Shown: positions 15,825 to 23,976 of the stretch, one piece after another
Layout of the letters: the number at the start of each line of letters is the position of its first letter
How positions within the stretch are numbered: the first letter of the stretch is position 1
Source of the DNA: UBA6814 sp040753075
GTDB taxonomy: Bacteria; Desulfobacterota; Desulfovibrionia; Desulfovibrionales; Desulfovibrionaceae
Length of the DNA stretch: 64,000 nucleotides
Reading direction: 5' to 3'
Assembly: GCA_040753075.1 (NCBI GenBank)
Contig: JBFMHA010000006.1
Span: 1 to 64,000, forward strand
Made by a program: the position numbers and the translations under genes
Notes under the pieces: model-generated
What the model was told of the DNA's origin: nothing
Databases searched by the model: none
Seen by the model: the letters and a program-made list of their open reading frames with translations, nothing else

Positions 15825-17228
15825 ATGGAACACGGGCATGCGAGCTTCCTGGAGAGCAGGAAGCTGGTCAAGCGCTGGAGCGGCCCCTGGCCGGCGCTGG
15901 CCAACCTCGTCTTCACACTGGCCATCTTCTACGCCACCTGGTGGATATTCCAGGATCCCCGGGGCCTCATGCGCATGTACACCCCCTACGTGGGCTACAT
16001 GTACACCCGCTGGCTGCTCATCATCTTCATCTGGGTGGCCTACATCTTCGATTTCTGGCCCTTCAGGCGCAACTGGATGGAGACCGCCCACCCCCTGCTC
16101 AAGGGCGTGGTCCTCACCCTGGTTTCCGTGGGCGTGATGCTCGTGCTCATCAAGGGCTTCTTCGAGGGCTTCCTGGGCAACCTGGCCATCGCCTACTTCA
16201 ACCCCGGCCAGCTCACCAAGCTGCCCGGCGTGACCGAGTTCTTCGCCATCGAGTACGCGGCCCTGGCCTGCCTCATGTTCGCGGCCATCGCCTCCTGGCT
16301 GTCCCCGGCCTGGGTGGTGGCCATGGAGGAGTCGCCCTGGCAGGACATGCCCCAGCCCGCCCGCGGGTTCAGCATCTGGCTGGTCACGTTCTTCCTGAGC
16401 ACGGTGATCTACTTCGTGACCATGCACCCGCACATGGGCATCCTCTACTACCCGTGGCAGTACTTCTCCTCCATCGCCCCGCCCTACTGGGGCGACTTCG
16501 CCAACACCGTCTCCGGCAACTTCCACGTGGCCTGGATCATGTGCTGCACCGTGGTGGTGTGGTTGGTTGAAACCATATGGGAGCGCTATCCCTTCTCCAT
16601 GATCAAGGCTCCCTGGACCCGGCGCTTCGCCACCTTCTTCGGCATCGTCGCCATCTCCCTGGCGCTCTTCGCCTTCTTCCACTTCGCGCAGGAGCTGGCC
16701 TGGGGCGAGGCCATCCGCGGCACCCGCCGCGACGCGGCCCCGGACTGGCGCTGGCTGCACGTGGGCGAGACCGCCATCTTCTTCCTGCTGCCGGCCCTGT
16801 TCCTCTACTTCTACTGCGGGAACTGGCCCAACAGGTTCAGCACGCCGGTGAACGTGCTGCTGCGCACCCTGCTCACCGCGGTCCTGGGCGTCGTCGTCTA
16901 CGTGTTCTACTACAAGACCTCCCACCTGTTCCTGGGCACCCAGAAGGGATTCTCCCATCCCCAGCAGTTCCCCATGATCCCCACCATCTGGCTCATCAAC
17001 ATCTGGCTGGTGAACATGTGGTTCATGGACGGCTGGCCGGGCTGGAGGCTGGAGATGAAGACCGCCGAGGAGATCGCGGCCGACAAGGCCCGGCGCGAGG
17101 CCGAGCACGTCTGGACCCCGGGCATGGCCCCGGGCGTGGCCGTGGGCGCGGCGCTGGGCGTGGCCCTGTTCTTCCTCATGGTCTGGGCCATCCCGGTCAT
17201 CTCCAAGTCCATGACCATCATCAAGTGA
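15825..17228 (+). CDS. polytopic membrane protein of unknown function (467 aa)
   Basis: About eleven to twelve hydrophobic segments span the whole protein, many rich in Trp, Phe and Tyr (LANLVFTLAIFYATWWIF; WLLIIFIWVAYIFDFWPF; GVVLTLVSVGVMLVLIKGFF; FSIWLVTFFLSTVIYFVTMH). A charged cytoplasmic-looking loop near the C-terminus (EEIAADKARREAEHVW) precedes a last helix. The density of aromatics and the His-bearing segments (FVTMHPHMGILYYPW, FAFFHFAQEL) are reminiscent of membrane redox subunits, but no haem or quinone motif was identified. ATG 15825 has AGGAG at 8 nt. It lies 13 bp before the Tat-exported metallo-beta-lactamase-fold gene, so the two products may form a membrane-periplasm unit. 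Confidence 0.85.
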   Translation: MEHGHASFLESRKLVKRWSGPWPALANLVFTLAIFYATWWIFQDPRGLMRMYTPYVGYMYTRWLLIIFIWVAYIFDFWPFRRNWMETAHPLLKGVVLTLVSVGVMLVLIKGFFEGFLGNLAIAYFNPGQLTKLPGVTEFFAIEYAALACLMFAAIASWLSPAWVVAMEESPWQDMPQPARGFSIWLVTFFLSTVIYFVTMHPHMGILYYPWQYFSSIAPPYWGDFANTVSGNFHVAWIMCCTVVVWLVETIWERYPFSMIKAPWTRRFATFFGIVAISLALFAFFHFAQELAWGEAIRGTRRDAAPDWRWLHVGETAIFFLLPALFLYFYCGNWPNRFSTPVNVLLRTLLTAVLGVVVYVFYYKTSHLFLGTQKGFSHPQQFPMIPTIWLINIWLVNMWFMDGWPGWRLEMKTAEEIAADKARREAEHVWTPGMAPGVAVGAALGVALFFLMVWAIPVISKSMTIIK

Positions 17229-17241
17229 GCCAGGAGGGCAT

Positions 17242-18411
17242 ATGAGCGACACCACTCCCATCAGCCGCCGCAGCTTCGTCAAGGGCGCGGCCCTGGGCAT
17301 CATGGCCGGCGCGGCCGGGGCCATGGGGCTGTACTCCTACTCCCCCTGGCGCAAGGCCCACTTCCCCAAGGTGGAGCGCAAGATGGCCGACATCGGCGTG
17401 TGCCGGCGGGTCAAGGTGACCAACATCTCGGAGACCAGCTGGTTCGAGAACGCCAAGCTCATGGGCGACATCAAGGGCGCGGGCGGGCTCCTGGTGAACC
17501 AGTACGACTACAACTGGCCGCCCTTCGGGGACGGCTCCGGCCTGGGCAAGGGCTCCTACGAGAAGGGCATGGCCCTCATCAAGCAGCACCTGCCCAAGGA
17601 CCTGGACAAGGCCTGGGAGATCATCCAGGCCAAGTGCGTGCACCCCGAGAACGCCGGCGGCTACGCAGCGCTCCTCGAGGTGGAGGACATGGACGGCTCG
17701 GTGCACAAGTACCTGCTGGACTCGGGCTGGTCCTACGCCTGGATGGACGAGTGCTTCAAGCGCGAGGGCATCGACAGGATGCTGGAGAGCGGCGAGATCG
17801 AGGCCGTGTTCTTCTCGCACGAGCACTTCGACCACTTCTGGGGCCTGCCCGTGACCCTCAAGTACCGGCCGGACATCCCCATCTACGTGCCCGAGGGCTT
17901 CTACCCGGAGGGCATGCAGTACATCAAGGACAGCGGCCACCGCGGCCAGCTCACGGTGGTCAAGCCGGGCCTGCAGACCGTCCGCCCGGGCATGGCCTCC
18001 TACGTGTTCGCCATCCCCATCATCTGCCGGGTGTTCGGCGAGCAGTCCCTGTACTTCAACATCAAGGACATGGGCCTGGTCAGCGTCACCGGCTGCTGCC
18101 ACCAGGGCATCATCCAGTTCGCGGACACGGCCTACAAGGAGATCAAGTACGAGAAGGACCAGTTCCACGGCATCTACGGCGGGCTGCACATCTCGCCCTT
18201 CGAGGACTGGGACCCCAAGTACGACGACCTGGTCATCTCCCTGGGCAAGTGGGGCTTCGAAAAGGTGGGCTGCAACCACTGCACCGGCATCCTGACCGCC
18301 AAGAAGTTCATCGAGGCGGGCTATCCGGTGGTCAAGGGCACGGCCCGGCACCGCTCCAAGGACACGGCCTACCTGGGCAACGGCGACGTCATCGAGTTCA
18401 AGGCGGTCTAG
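17242..18411 (+). CDS. Tat-exported metallo-beta-lactamase-fold protein (COG1237-like)
   Basis: This 389-residue protein carries a clear twin-arginine leader (SRRSFVKGAALGIMAGAAGA), so it should be folded in the cytoplasm with its metals and then exported. The metallo-beta-lactamase metal motif is FFSHEHFDHFWG (HxHxDH). Later segments VTGCCHQGIIQF, YGGLHISPF and VGCNHCTGI match the TGC-H-G, GG-H and HCTG blocks of COG1237, the group that includes the archaeal dihydropterin/ribofuranosylaminobenzene phosphate synthase. The natural substrate here is unknown. It is embedded between a membrane protein and a CobW-type metallochaperone, which suggests that metal loading of this enzyme is the job of the cluster. 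The next gene starts one base after its stop. Confidence 0.85.
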   Translation: MSDTTPISRRSFVKGAALGIMAGAAGAMGLYSYSPWRKAHFPKVERKMADIGVCRRVKVTNISETSWFENAKLMGDIKGAGGLLVNQYDYNWPPFGDGSGLGKGSYEKGMALIKQHLPKDLDKAWEIIQAKCVHPENAGGYAALLEVEDMDGSVHKYLLDSGWSYAWMDECFKREGIDRMLESGEIEAVFFSHEHFDHFWGLPVTLKYRPDIPIYVPEGFYPEGMQYIKDSGHRGQLTVVKPGLQTVRPGMASYVFAIPIICRVFGEQSLYFNIKDMGLVSVTGCCHQGIIQFADTAYKEIKYEKDQFHGIYGGLHISPFEDWDPKYDDLVISLGKWGFEKVGCNHCTGILTAKKFIEAGYPVVKGTARHRSKDTAYLGNGDVIEFKAV

Positions 18412-18412
18412 C

Positions 18413-20125
18413 TTGAACCTGGCCTCCATCCTCCCCGGCGGCCTGGGCGCGCTCCCCGCGCCCAGGCTCCCGGGGCTCCTTTCCTGCCTGCTCGCCTGGG
18501 CCCGGCTGGACCCGGCCCGCTGGCGCGGCCTGGGCCTGGCCGGCCTGCGCCGGGGCAGCCGGCACGGCGAATACTGGACCCTGCGCCTGGCCGGGAGGCG
18601 CGGGGTGCTGGGCCTGCTCTTCGAGGGCGAGGAGGAGGCGGACGGCCGCCTGGCCGGAGCCTTCTCGGCCCACGCCTTCCCCCACCCCGACGACCCTGCG
18701 GCCGAGGCCCTGCCCCTGGCCGCCCTGGCCCTCACCCAGTCCCCGGACTACTGGTCCCTGGCCCGGGACTTCCCGGCCCGGCCGGACACGGGCGGCCTGT
18801 TCGAGGCGGCCCGGCTGGGCCTGACCCTGGACCTCGAAGGCCGCTGGCTGGAGCTGGCCCTGGACGGGCTCTCCCGCCAGCGCGTCCTGGCCGCGGCCGG
18901 CATCCCCCTGCCGGACGGCGACTGGCTGACGCCGCCCGGCGGCCGGGAGAGCGACCGGCCCGGGTTCGGCCCGGCCCTGCCGCTGCTGCGCGTCCTCGCC
19001 TGTCTTCTGGCCCAGGCCCTGGGCGAGCCCCCATCCCGACGGCTCCTGGCCGTTCATCCGGCCCGGGCCCAGGAGTTCGACCCCGCGGGCCGCTGGCGCG
19101 AGGTCCCGGACCCGGACCTCTCCCGGCTGCTGCTGCGCGTGGGTTTCGGCCCGGCGGACGAACTGCCCCCGCCCGGGCCGGGCCAGGCCCCGGCCCGCTG
19201 CGGCGCGAGGCTGCACCAGCCCAGGCCCGGCCAAACCGACGAGGCCGCGGCCCGGCCCGAACTCGTCATCCTCACCGGATTCCTGGGCGCGGGCAAGACC
19301 ACGCTCCTGCGCCGGCTGCTGGAGGACCAGACGTCCCGCTACCGGCTGGTGGGGGTGATCCAGAACGAGATCGGCGAGGTGGGCCTGGACGGGACCCTGG
19401 TCCGGGGCGAATGCGTGCTGGAGGAGATGGACGAGGGCTGCGTGTGCTGCTCCCTGGCCGGCCAGTTGCGCGCCGGCCTCCTGAGGATCAGGGAGCGCCT
19501 GGTCCCGGACCTGGTGGTGCTGGAGACCAGCGGCCTGGCCAACCCCCTGAACGTGCTGGACGAACTGCCCGAGGTGACGGACCTGGCGCGGCCCGGGCCG
19601 GTGGTGACGGTGGCCGACGCGGTGAACTTCTGGGCCGCGACCGCCGAGAGCCGGGTGGCCCTGGACCAGGTGCGGGCCGCGGACGTGGTGGTCCTGGCCA
19701 AGGCCGACCTGGTGGACGAGGTCCGGGCCCATGCCCTGGAGGCTCGCATCCGGGACCTGAACCCCCTGGCCCGGGTGCTGCGCAGCCGCGAGGGCTGGAT
19801 CCCCTGGAGCGACATCCTGGGGCAGGCTCCGCCGGAGCGGCCGTCCCGGGTCCTGGCCCTGGGCGACCTGCGCGGGGGGCGCGCCACCCACGCCGCGGAC
19901 CGTTTCGGGGTGCGGGTGGAGCGGCTGGCCTCGCCGCTCACCGAAGACCGCCTGGCGGACATGCTGCGCGACGCCGGCCCGATGGCCAGGATCAAGGGCG
20001 TGGTTGACCTGGCGGGCGAGGAAGGCCCGGTGCTGGTGCAGGGCGTGCGGGGCCGGGTTGAGCTATCCGTCCTGCCCGGACCGGACCCGGGCGAGCGGTT
20101 CCTGGTCTTCATCGGCCGGGATTGA
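18413..20125 (+). CDS. CobW/COG0523-type GTPase with an extra N-terminal domain
   Basis: The 570-residue protein has a C-terminal G3E GTPase of the CobW family: Walker A GFLGAGKTTLLRRLL (about 287-301), the metal-binding CxCC motif GCVCCSL (about 342-348), Walker B/switch ETSGLANPL, and a guanine motif AKAD. A short CobW C-terminal domain follows. Proteins of this family insert metals, often zinc or cobalt, into client enzymes. The first ~270 residues are an added Ala/Leu-rich domain of unknown function, with no match recognised. It starts at TTG 18413, one base after the stop of the Tat-exported metallo-beta-lactamase gene, so that protein is the obvious client. Its last 63 bp overlap the convergent histidine kinase gene. 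Confidence 0.88.
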   Translation: MNLASILPGGLGALPAPRLPGLLSCLLAWARLDPARWRGLGLAGLRRGSRHGEYWTLRLAGRRGVLGLLFEGEEEADGRLAGAFSAHAFPHPDDPAAEALPLAALALTQSPDYWSLARDFPARPDTGGLFEAARLGLTLDLEGRWLELALDGLSRQRVLAAAGIPLPDGDWLTPPGGRESDRPGFGPALPLLRVLACLLAQALGEPPSRRLLAVHPARAQEFDPAGRWREVPDPDLSRLLLRVGFGPADELPPPGPGQAPARCGARLHQPRPGQTDEAAARPELVILTGFLGAGKTTLLRRLLEDQTSRYRLVGVIQNEIGEVGLDGTLVRGECVLEEMDEGCVCCSLAGQLRAGLLRIRERLVPDLVVLETSGLANPLNVLDELPEVTDLARPGPVVTVADAVNFWAATAESRVALDQVRAADVVVLAKADLVDEVRAHALEARIRDLNPLARVLRSREGWIPWSDILGQAPPERPSRVLALGDLRGGRATHAADRFGVRVERLASPLTEDRLADMLRDAGPMARIKGVVDLAGEEGPVLVQGVRGRVELSVLPGPDPGERFLVFIGRD

Positions 20126-21751
20126 CGCCCCGGCCCGGGGATCCGGGCCGCCATTGGGCGGCAACGCGCCCTGCAGGCGATCCTGCCAGCCATCGGGATG
20201 AAACACGAGATGGGCCCTGGAGCCGATCTCGCCGTCCAGGCTCAGCTCCCCATCGAGTTGCCCGGCCAGGCCGTGGATGAGGCCCATGCCCACGCCCAGG
20301 CCGCACTCCACCACCCCGTCGTCGTACCCCACCCCGTCGTCCGCCACCGTGAGCCTGGCCCGGCCGTCGTCCAGCCGGTAAAGGCCCACGCTCACCCGGC
20401 CTGGCCGGCCGTCGGGAAAGGCGTGCTTGAAGGTGTTGGTGAGGAGTTCGTTGAGCAGCATGCCGAAGGGCAGGGCCTTGTCCATGTGCAGGGGGATGTC
20501 CTCCAGGTCGAAGTGCGGAGCGACCCCTTCGGTGGCGAAGAGCCCGGAGGCCGCAGTATAGATGTCCCGCACCATGTCCGCCAGGCCCACCCGGTCCCCG
20601 GCCCTGGCCCGGGAGAGGAGCGCATGCATGGCCGACATGCAGCGCACGTACCCCTGGATCTCGCGGCATACCAGGGCCGCCTCGGGGGTGGGCGCCCGGC
20701 TCGCGGTGAGGGAGATGAGGCTCAACAGGACCTGGAGATTGTTCTTGACCCGGTGCTGCAGCTCCCGCAGCAGAAGCTCCTTGGCCTCCAGGGATTGGGT
20801 GAGCCGCTCCTCGGCCAGCTTGCGGCGGGTGATGTCCCGGGCCATGCCGATGGACCCCAGGAACCGCAGATCGCCGTCGGCGTCGGTCTCGTAGATGCCC
20901 TCGGCCTCCAGGAGCATGACCGGCGGAGAAGCGTCCGGCCCGGTGAACCCCGGCCCCGGCAGGAGCAGGAACTCCACGCCCGAGGTCCGGCGCTCGCCGG
21001 TGCGGCGCTCGGCCAGGCGGCGGCGCAACCGGTCCCGGTCCCCGGGCCGGGCCAGCTCCCGGATGTCCCGGCCGAGCAGCCCCTCCACCCGGTGGCCGTA
21101 GCGGGTCACGGCGTGGCTGATGAACACGATCCGGCCCTCCGGGTCCAGGCGGTAGAGGATGTCGCGCATCCAGCGCAGCATCTGCCGGAACATTCGCTCG
21201 GACGCGGCCAGGGCCTCCTCGGCCCGCTTGCGGCCGGTCACATCCACCGCAAATCCCTCCAGGCGGCCGATGCCGCCGGCCTCGTCCCGCACCACGCGCA
21301 GGCTCAGGGACAGCCAGATCAGCTCCCCGTCCCGCCGCCGGAGGTTCGTCTCCAGGTTCTTCACGACCCCCTCGGCCAGGACCTTGCGGTACATCTCCGC
21401 CCGCTGCCCGGAGCTCACATACAACTGGCCGGCGATGTCCGTCACCTGCTCCATGAGCTCCCCGGGCGAGGCGTACCCGAGCATCTTGGCCAGGTTGCCG
21501 TTGGCCGACACGAACCCGCCCGAGGGCAGGGTGCGGAAGATGCCCACCGGGGCCTGCTCGAAGAAATTCTTGTAGCGCGCCTTGATCCGGCGCAGGGCAT
21601 CCACCTTGCGCTCCAGGGCCTGGACCCGGGTCTGGTCCTCCGTCCGGCCTGAGCCCCGGCGCCCCGCGCCCCGGACACTCCAGAGATGATGCAGGACCCC
21701 CAGGATCAGGGCTCCGGCCAGGGCCATGTGGAGGAGGTCCGGCCGCCACAT
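20063..21751 (-). CDS. PAS-PAS HisKA_2 sensor histidine kinase
   Basis: The 562-residue kinase begins with a short hydrophobic segment (LLHMALAGALILGVLHHLW) that probably anchors it. Two PAS domains follow (about 60-180, FFEQAPVGIFRTLPSGGFVSAN; about 190-320, DILYRLDPEGRIVFISHAV). The phosphoacceptor box is ELQHRVKNNLQ (HisKA_2). The ATPase domain shows NELLTNTFKHAFP and DDGVGYDDG. It is coupled by ATGA overlap to the response regulator encoded upstream, its evident partner. The C-terminal tail, about 50 residues past the ATPase fold, is encoded antisense to the end of the CobW-type gene and is probably not functional. Confidence 0.88.
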   Translation of the reverse strand: MWRPDLLHMALAGALILGVLHHLWSVRGAGRRGSGRTEDQTRVQALERKVDALRRIKARYKNFFEQAPVGIFRTLPSGGFVSANGNLAKMLGYASPGELMEQVTDIAGQLYVSSGQRAEMYRKVLAEGVVKNLETNLRRRDGELIWLSLSLRVVRDEAGGIGRLEGFAVDVTGRKRAEEALAASERMFRQMLRWMRDILYRLDPEGRIVFISHAVTRYGHRVEGLLGRDIRELARPGDRDRLRRRLAERRTGERRTSGVEFLLLPGPGFTGPDASPPVMLLEAEGIYETDADGDLRFLGSIGMARDITRRKLAEERLTQSLEAKELLLRELQHRVKNNLQVLLSLISLTASRAPTPEAALVCREIQGYVRCMSAMHALLSRARAGDRVGLADMVRDIYTAASGLFATEGVAPHFDLEDIPLHMDKALPFGMLLNELLTNTFKHAFPDGRPGRVSVGLYRLDDGRARLTVADDGVGYDDGVVECGLGVGMGLIHGLAGQLDGELSLDGEIGSRAHLVFHPDGWQDRLQGALPPNGGPDPRAGASIPADEDQEPLARVRSGQDG

Positions 21752-22146
21752 CAGCGGCGAGCCTCGCCAGCCGCCTCCCGGCCCAGACCGGCAAGCAGGA
21801 TCTCCAGCCGGTCATAGTCCATGGGCTTCTCCAGGAACCCCAGGGGGGCCAGACGCTCGGCCCGGGCGCGCATATCGCCGGCATACGCCGAGCAGAAGAC
21901 CACCGGCGTGTCCGAGTCGGTGCGGATGGCCTCGGCCGCCTCGATGCCGTCCATGGCCCCGGCCAGCATGATGTCCATGAGCACCAGGTCCGGCCGGTCC
22001 TCCCGGGCGGCCAGCACCGCCTCCTCGCCCGTGGACACCGTGGCGCACACGGCATGGCCCATGCGCTTGAGGCGCTCGCTGAGCTCCCAGGCCACGATGT
22101 ACTCGTCCTCGACCACCAGGACCATGATCTTGTCGCTCCGGTTCAC
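21751..22146 (-). CDS. single-domain response regulator
   Basis: A 131-residue receiver domain: acidic pocket VVEDE, phosphoacceptor Asp in LVLMDIMLAG, switch Ser in VFCSAY, and Lys in FLEKPMD. No output domain follows. The sequence type (MVLVVEDEYIVAWELSERLK) is the one usually paired with HisKA_2/HWE kinases. Its stop codon overlaps the start of the kinase gene, so receiver and kinase are made together, the receiver first. Confidence 0.9.
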   Translation of the reverse strand: MNRSDKIMVLVVEDEYIVAWELSERLKRMGHAVCATVSTGEEAVLAAREDRPDLVLMDIMLAGAMDGIEAAEAIRTDSDTPVVFCSAYAGDMRARAERLAPLGFLEKPMDYDRLEILLAGLGREAAGEARR

Positions 22147-22203
22147 GATAGATCTCCTCGCGCCATGCGTCTGCTCCGGTGTGACAGGCGTCGCATCCGG
22201 GGT

Positions 22204-22295
22204 GGCCTCCGTCTCGGGAAAGCCGGGACGGAGGCCGGGTTCCGGGAGCGGGCGTTCAGCCGCCGCTTCCGGCGACGGCCCCGGCCCGCTCCCGG
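22204..22295. repeat. two inverted repeats between the TetR and response-regulator genes
   Basis: GGCCTCCGTC (22204-22213) pairs with GACGGAGGCC (22227-22236), and CCGGGAGCGGGC (22242-22253) pairs with GCCCGCTCCCGG (22284-22295). Both arms are perfect, 10 and 12 bp. Neither is followed by a T-tract. They occupy the 234-bp gap downstream of the TetR gene and upstream of the response regulator gene, so either could slow RNA polymerase or structure the leader mRNA. Nothing else was seen in the gap. Confidence 0.6.
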
Positions 22296-22380
22296 AGGGG
22301 GGGCCGGATTCTCGCAGTGATCCCCTGCGAGATGGTGCGATCCAGGTCCATTATTCTAGCCCAGGGCGTTGCCGCCCTGC

Positions 22381-22980
22381 TCATGCGGATTCCCTGCCGG
22401 CGGATACGGCGTCCGTGAGCATCCGTCGGACGCAGCGCGCCGCGTCGTCCGCCAGGGCGCGGGGGTCGCCGTCCTGGAAAAGAGCCATGAACGCCCCGCC
22501 CAGGAGCATGGCCTGGATGCTCCGCGCACTGGCCGCCACATCGCGGGGGCCGATGGAGCCGTCGTTCACCCCGAGGATGAGCAGGCATTGCAGGAGCAGG
22601 ATCATGCTCCGCTCGGCCGCGGCGATGCCCGGGGCGATCTCAGGGGAGTCCTTGAGCTTCTCGGCCGGAAGATTCCTGTGATATGCGGCGCTCTCCCGGG
22701 GATGCTCCCGGAGGTGGCGGTGGAAGCCGTCCACATAGAGCAGGACGCTCTCCAGCCCGCTGCTGCCCTTGGCCGCCTGCTCCTGGCAGCAGGCGTAGAG
22801 ACTGCGCAGATGGCGCAGGGCAAGCTCGGCCAGCAGGCATTCCTTGCGCTTGAAGTGATAGATGATGGTGCCGGTGGCCACCCCGGCCTGTTCGGCAATG
22901 TCCACGAGGGGCGTACAGTCGTATCCCCGCTCCGCAAAAAGGGAGCCCGCAGCCTGGAGGATGGCGTCGGTGGTCTGCAT
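22381..22980 (-). CDS. TetR-family transcriptional regulator
   Basis: The 199-residue protein has the typical N-terminal TetR helix-turn-helix (AILQAAGSLFAERGYDCTPL then VDIAEQAGVATGTIIYHFKR, residues about 6-48) and a helical ligand/dimer domain. TetR proteins are mostly repressors of adjacent genes, but nothing nearby is an obvious efflux or catabolic target. It has its own short upstream gap (226 bp to the NarL-type regulator gene) in which no clear operator palindrome was found. Confidence 0.9.
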   Translation of the reverse strand: MQTTDAILQAAGSLFAERGYDCTPLVDIAEQAGVATGTIIYHFKRKECLLAELALRHLRSLYACCQEQAAKGSSGLESVLLYVDGFHRHLREHPRESAAYHRNLPAEKLKDSPEIAPGIAAAERSMILLLQCLLILGVNDGSIGPRDVAASARSIQAMLLGGAFMALFQDGDPRALADDAARCVRRMLTDAVSAGRESA

Positions 22981-23206
22981 GTATCCTCCCTGTCTCGGAT
23001 GAAATCTCAGCTTCTCCTATGGCGCAGGCCAGGGGGTTTCCTCCATGGGGATAAACGCGCAAATACGGGAGCGGATACTGCATGGAGAGACAGGAAGCAG
23101 ATCCGGCGCCGCCGGAAGCATGGCCGCATCCAGCCAGCCGGAGGACGACCGGACGGCGCCGGCGCAGGGCCAGGCCAAGACATCTGCAGGGAGTCGGGGA
23201 CGCGGT

Positions 23207-23857
23207 TCAGAAATCCAGGCTCGTTATGCCTGTTTTTACGGCATACTTGGTCAGGGCGGCCACGCTGCGCAGGCCCAGGCGCTCCATGATCTGGCGGCGA
23301 TGGTTCTCAACGGTGCGCACGGACAGGGACAGGCGCTCGGCGATCTCCTTGGAGGTCAGGCCCTCGGCCAGGAGCTGGAGCACCTCCCGCTCCCGGGTGG
23401 TGAGCCGCGGGGCCGCCGCCTCCGGGGAGGGGGCCGGGCTGCGCACGAAGCGCTCCACCAGGGTTCCGGCCACCGCCGGGCTCAGGTAGCAGCGGCCCGC
23501 GGCGGCCTCCCGCACCGCGGTCTGCAGGTCGAGAAACGAGGAGTTCTTGAGCAGGTATCCTGCGGCGCCCGCCTTGAGCATGCGCGCCACGGTCGTGGGA
23601 TCCGCGTGCATGGTCAGGCCCACGATCCGCGTCCCGGGGCGCGAGGCCAGAATGCGTTCGGTGGCCTCCACCCCGTTCATGTCCGGCATGGTCACGTCCA
23701 TGACCACCACCTGGGGTTGCCGCGAGACGCACAACTCCACCGCCTCCCGGCCGGTGGACGCATCTCCCACCACCTGCATGTCGTCCTGCATGTCGAGCAT
23801 GGCGGATACGGCCTGGCGCACCAGGGTATGGTCGTCAACCACCAGGATGCGGATCAT
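23207..23857 (-). CDS. NarL/FixJ-family response regulator
   Basis: The 216-residue protein combines a receiver (VVDDHTLVRQAV; phosphoacceptor Asp in VVVMDVTMPDMNG; Lys in YLLKNSS) with a C-terminal LuxR-type helix-turn-helix (LTTREREVLQLLAEGLTSKE through RTVENHRRQIMERLGL). It is a DNA-binding output for a NarX/DegS-type kinase, and the gene 119 bp upstream on the same strand encodes exactly that type of kinase. The regulon is unknown. Confidence 0.93.
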   Translation of the reverse strand: MIRILVVDDHTLVRQAVSAMLDMQDDMQVVGDASTGREAVELCVSRQPQVVVMDVTMPDMNGVEATERILASRPGTRIVGLTMHADPTTVARMLKAGAAGYLLKNSSFLDLQTAVREAAAGRCYLSPAVAGTLVERFVRSPAPSPEAAAPRLTTREREVLQLLAEGLTSKEIAERLSLSVRTVENHRRQIMERLGLRSVAALTKYAVKTGITSLDF

Positions 23858-23976
23858 GTTCCTCCTGTCCGCGGCCTCGCCTGGGCGCCGCGGGGACGGG
23901 CTCCTCCATCCGGTATCCGACTTCGCCGGGAGCGGACATGCGTAATACTACTCAGACGTCCGCCAATCATGCCGGA

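Noticed and set aside
22204..22295. Paired inverted repeats as intrinsic terminators
   Set aside because: Stems are strong but neither is followed by a T-tract, so they are listed only as inverted repeats.
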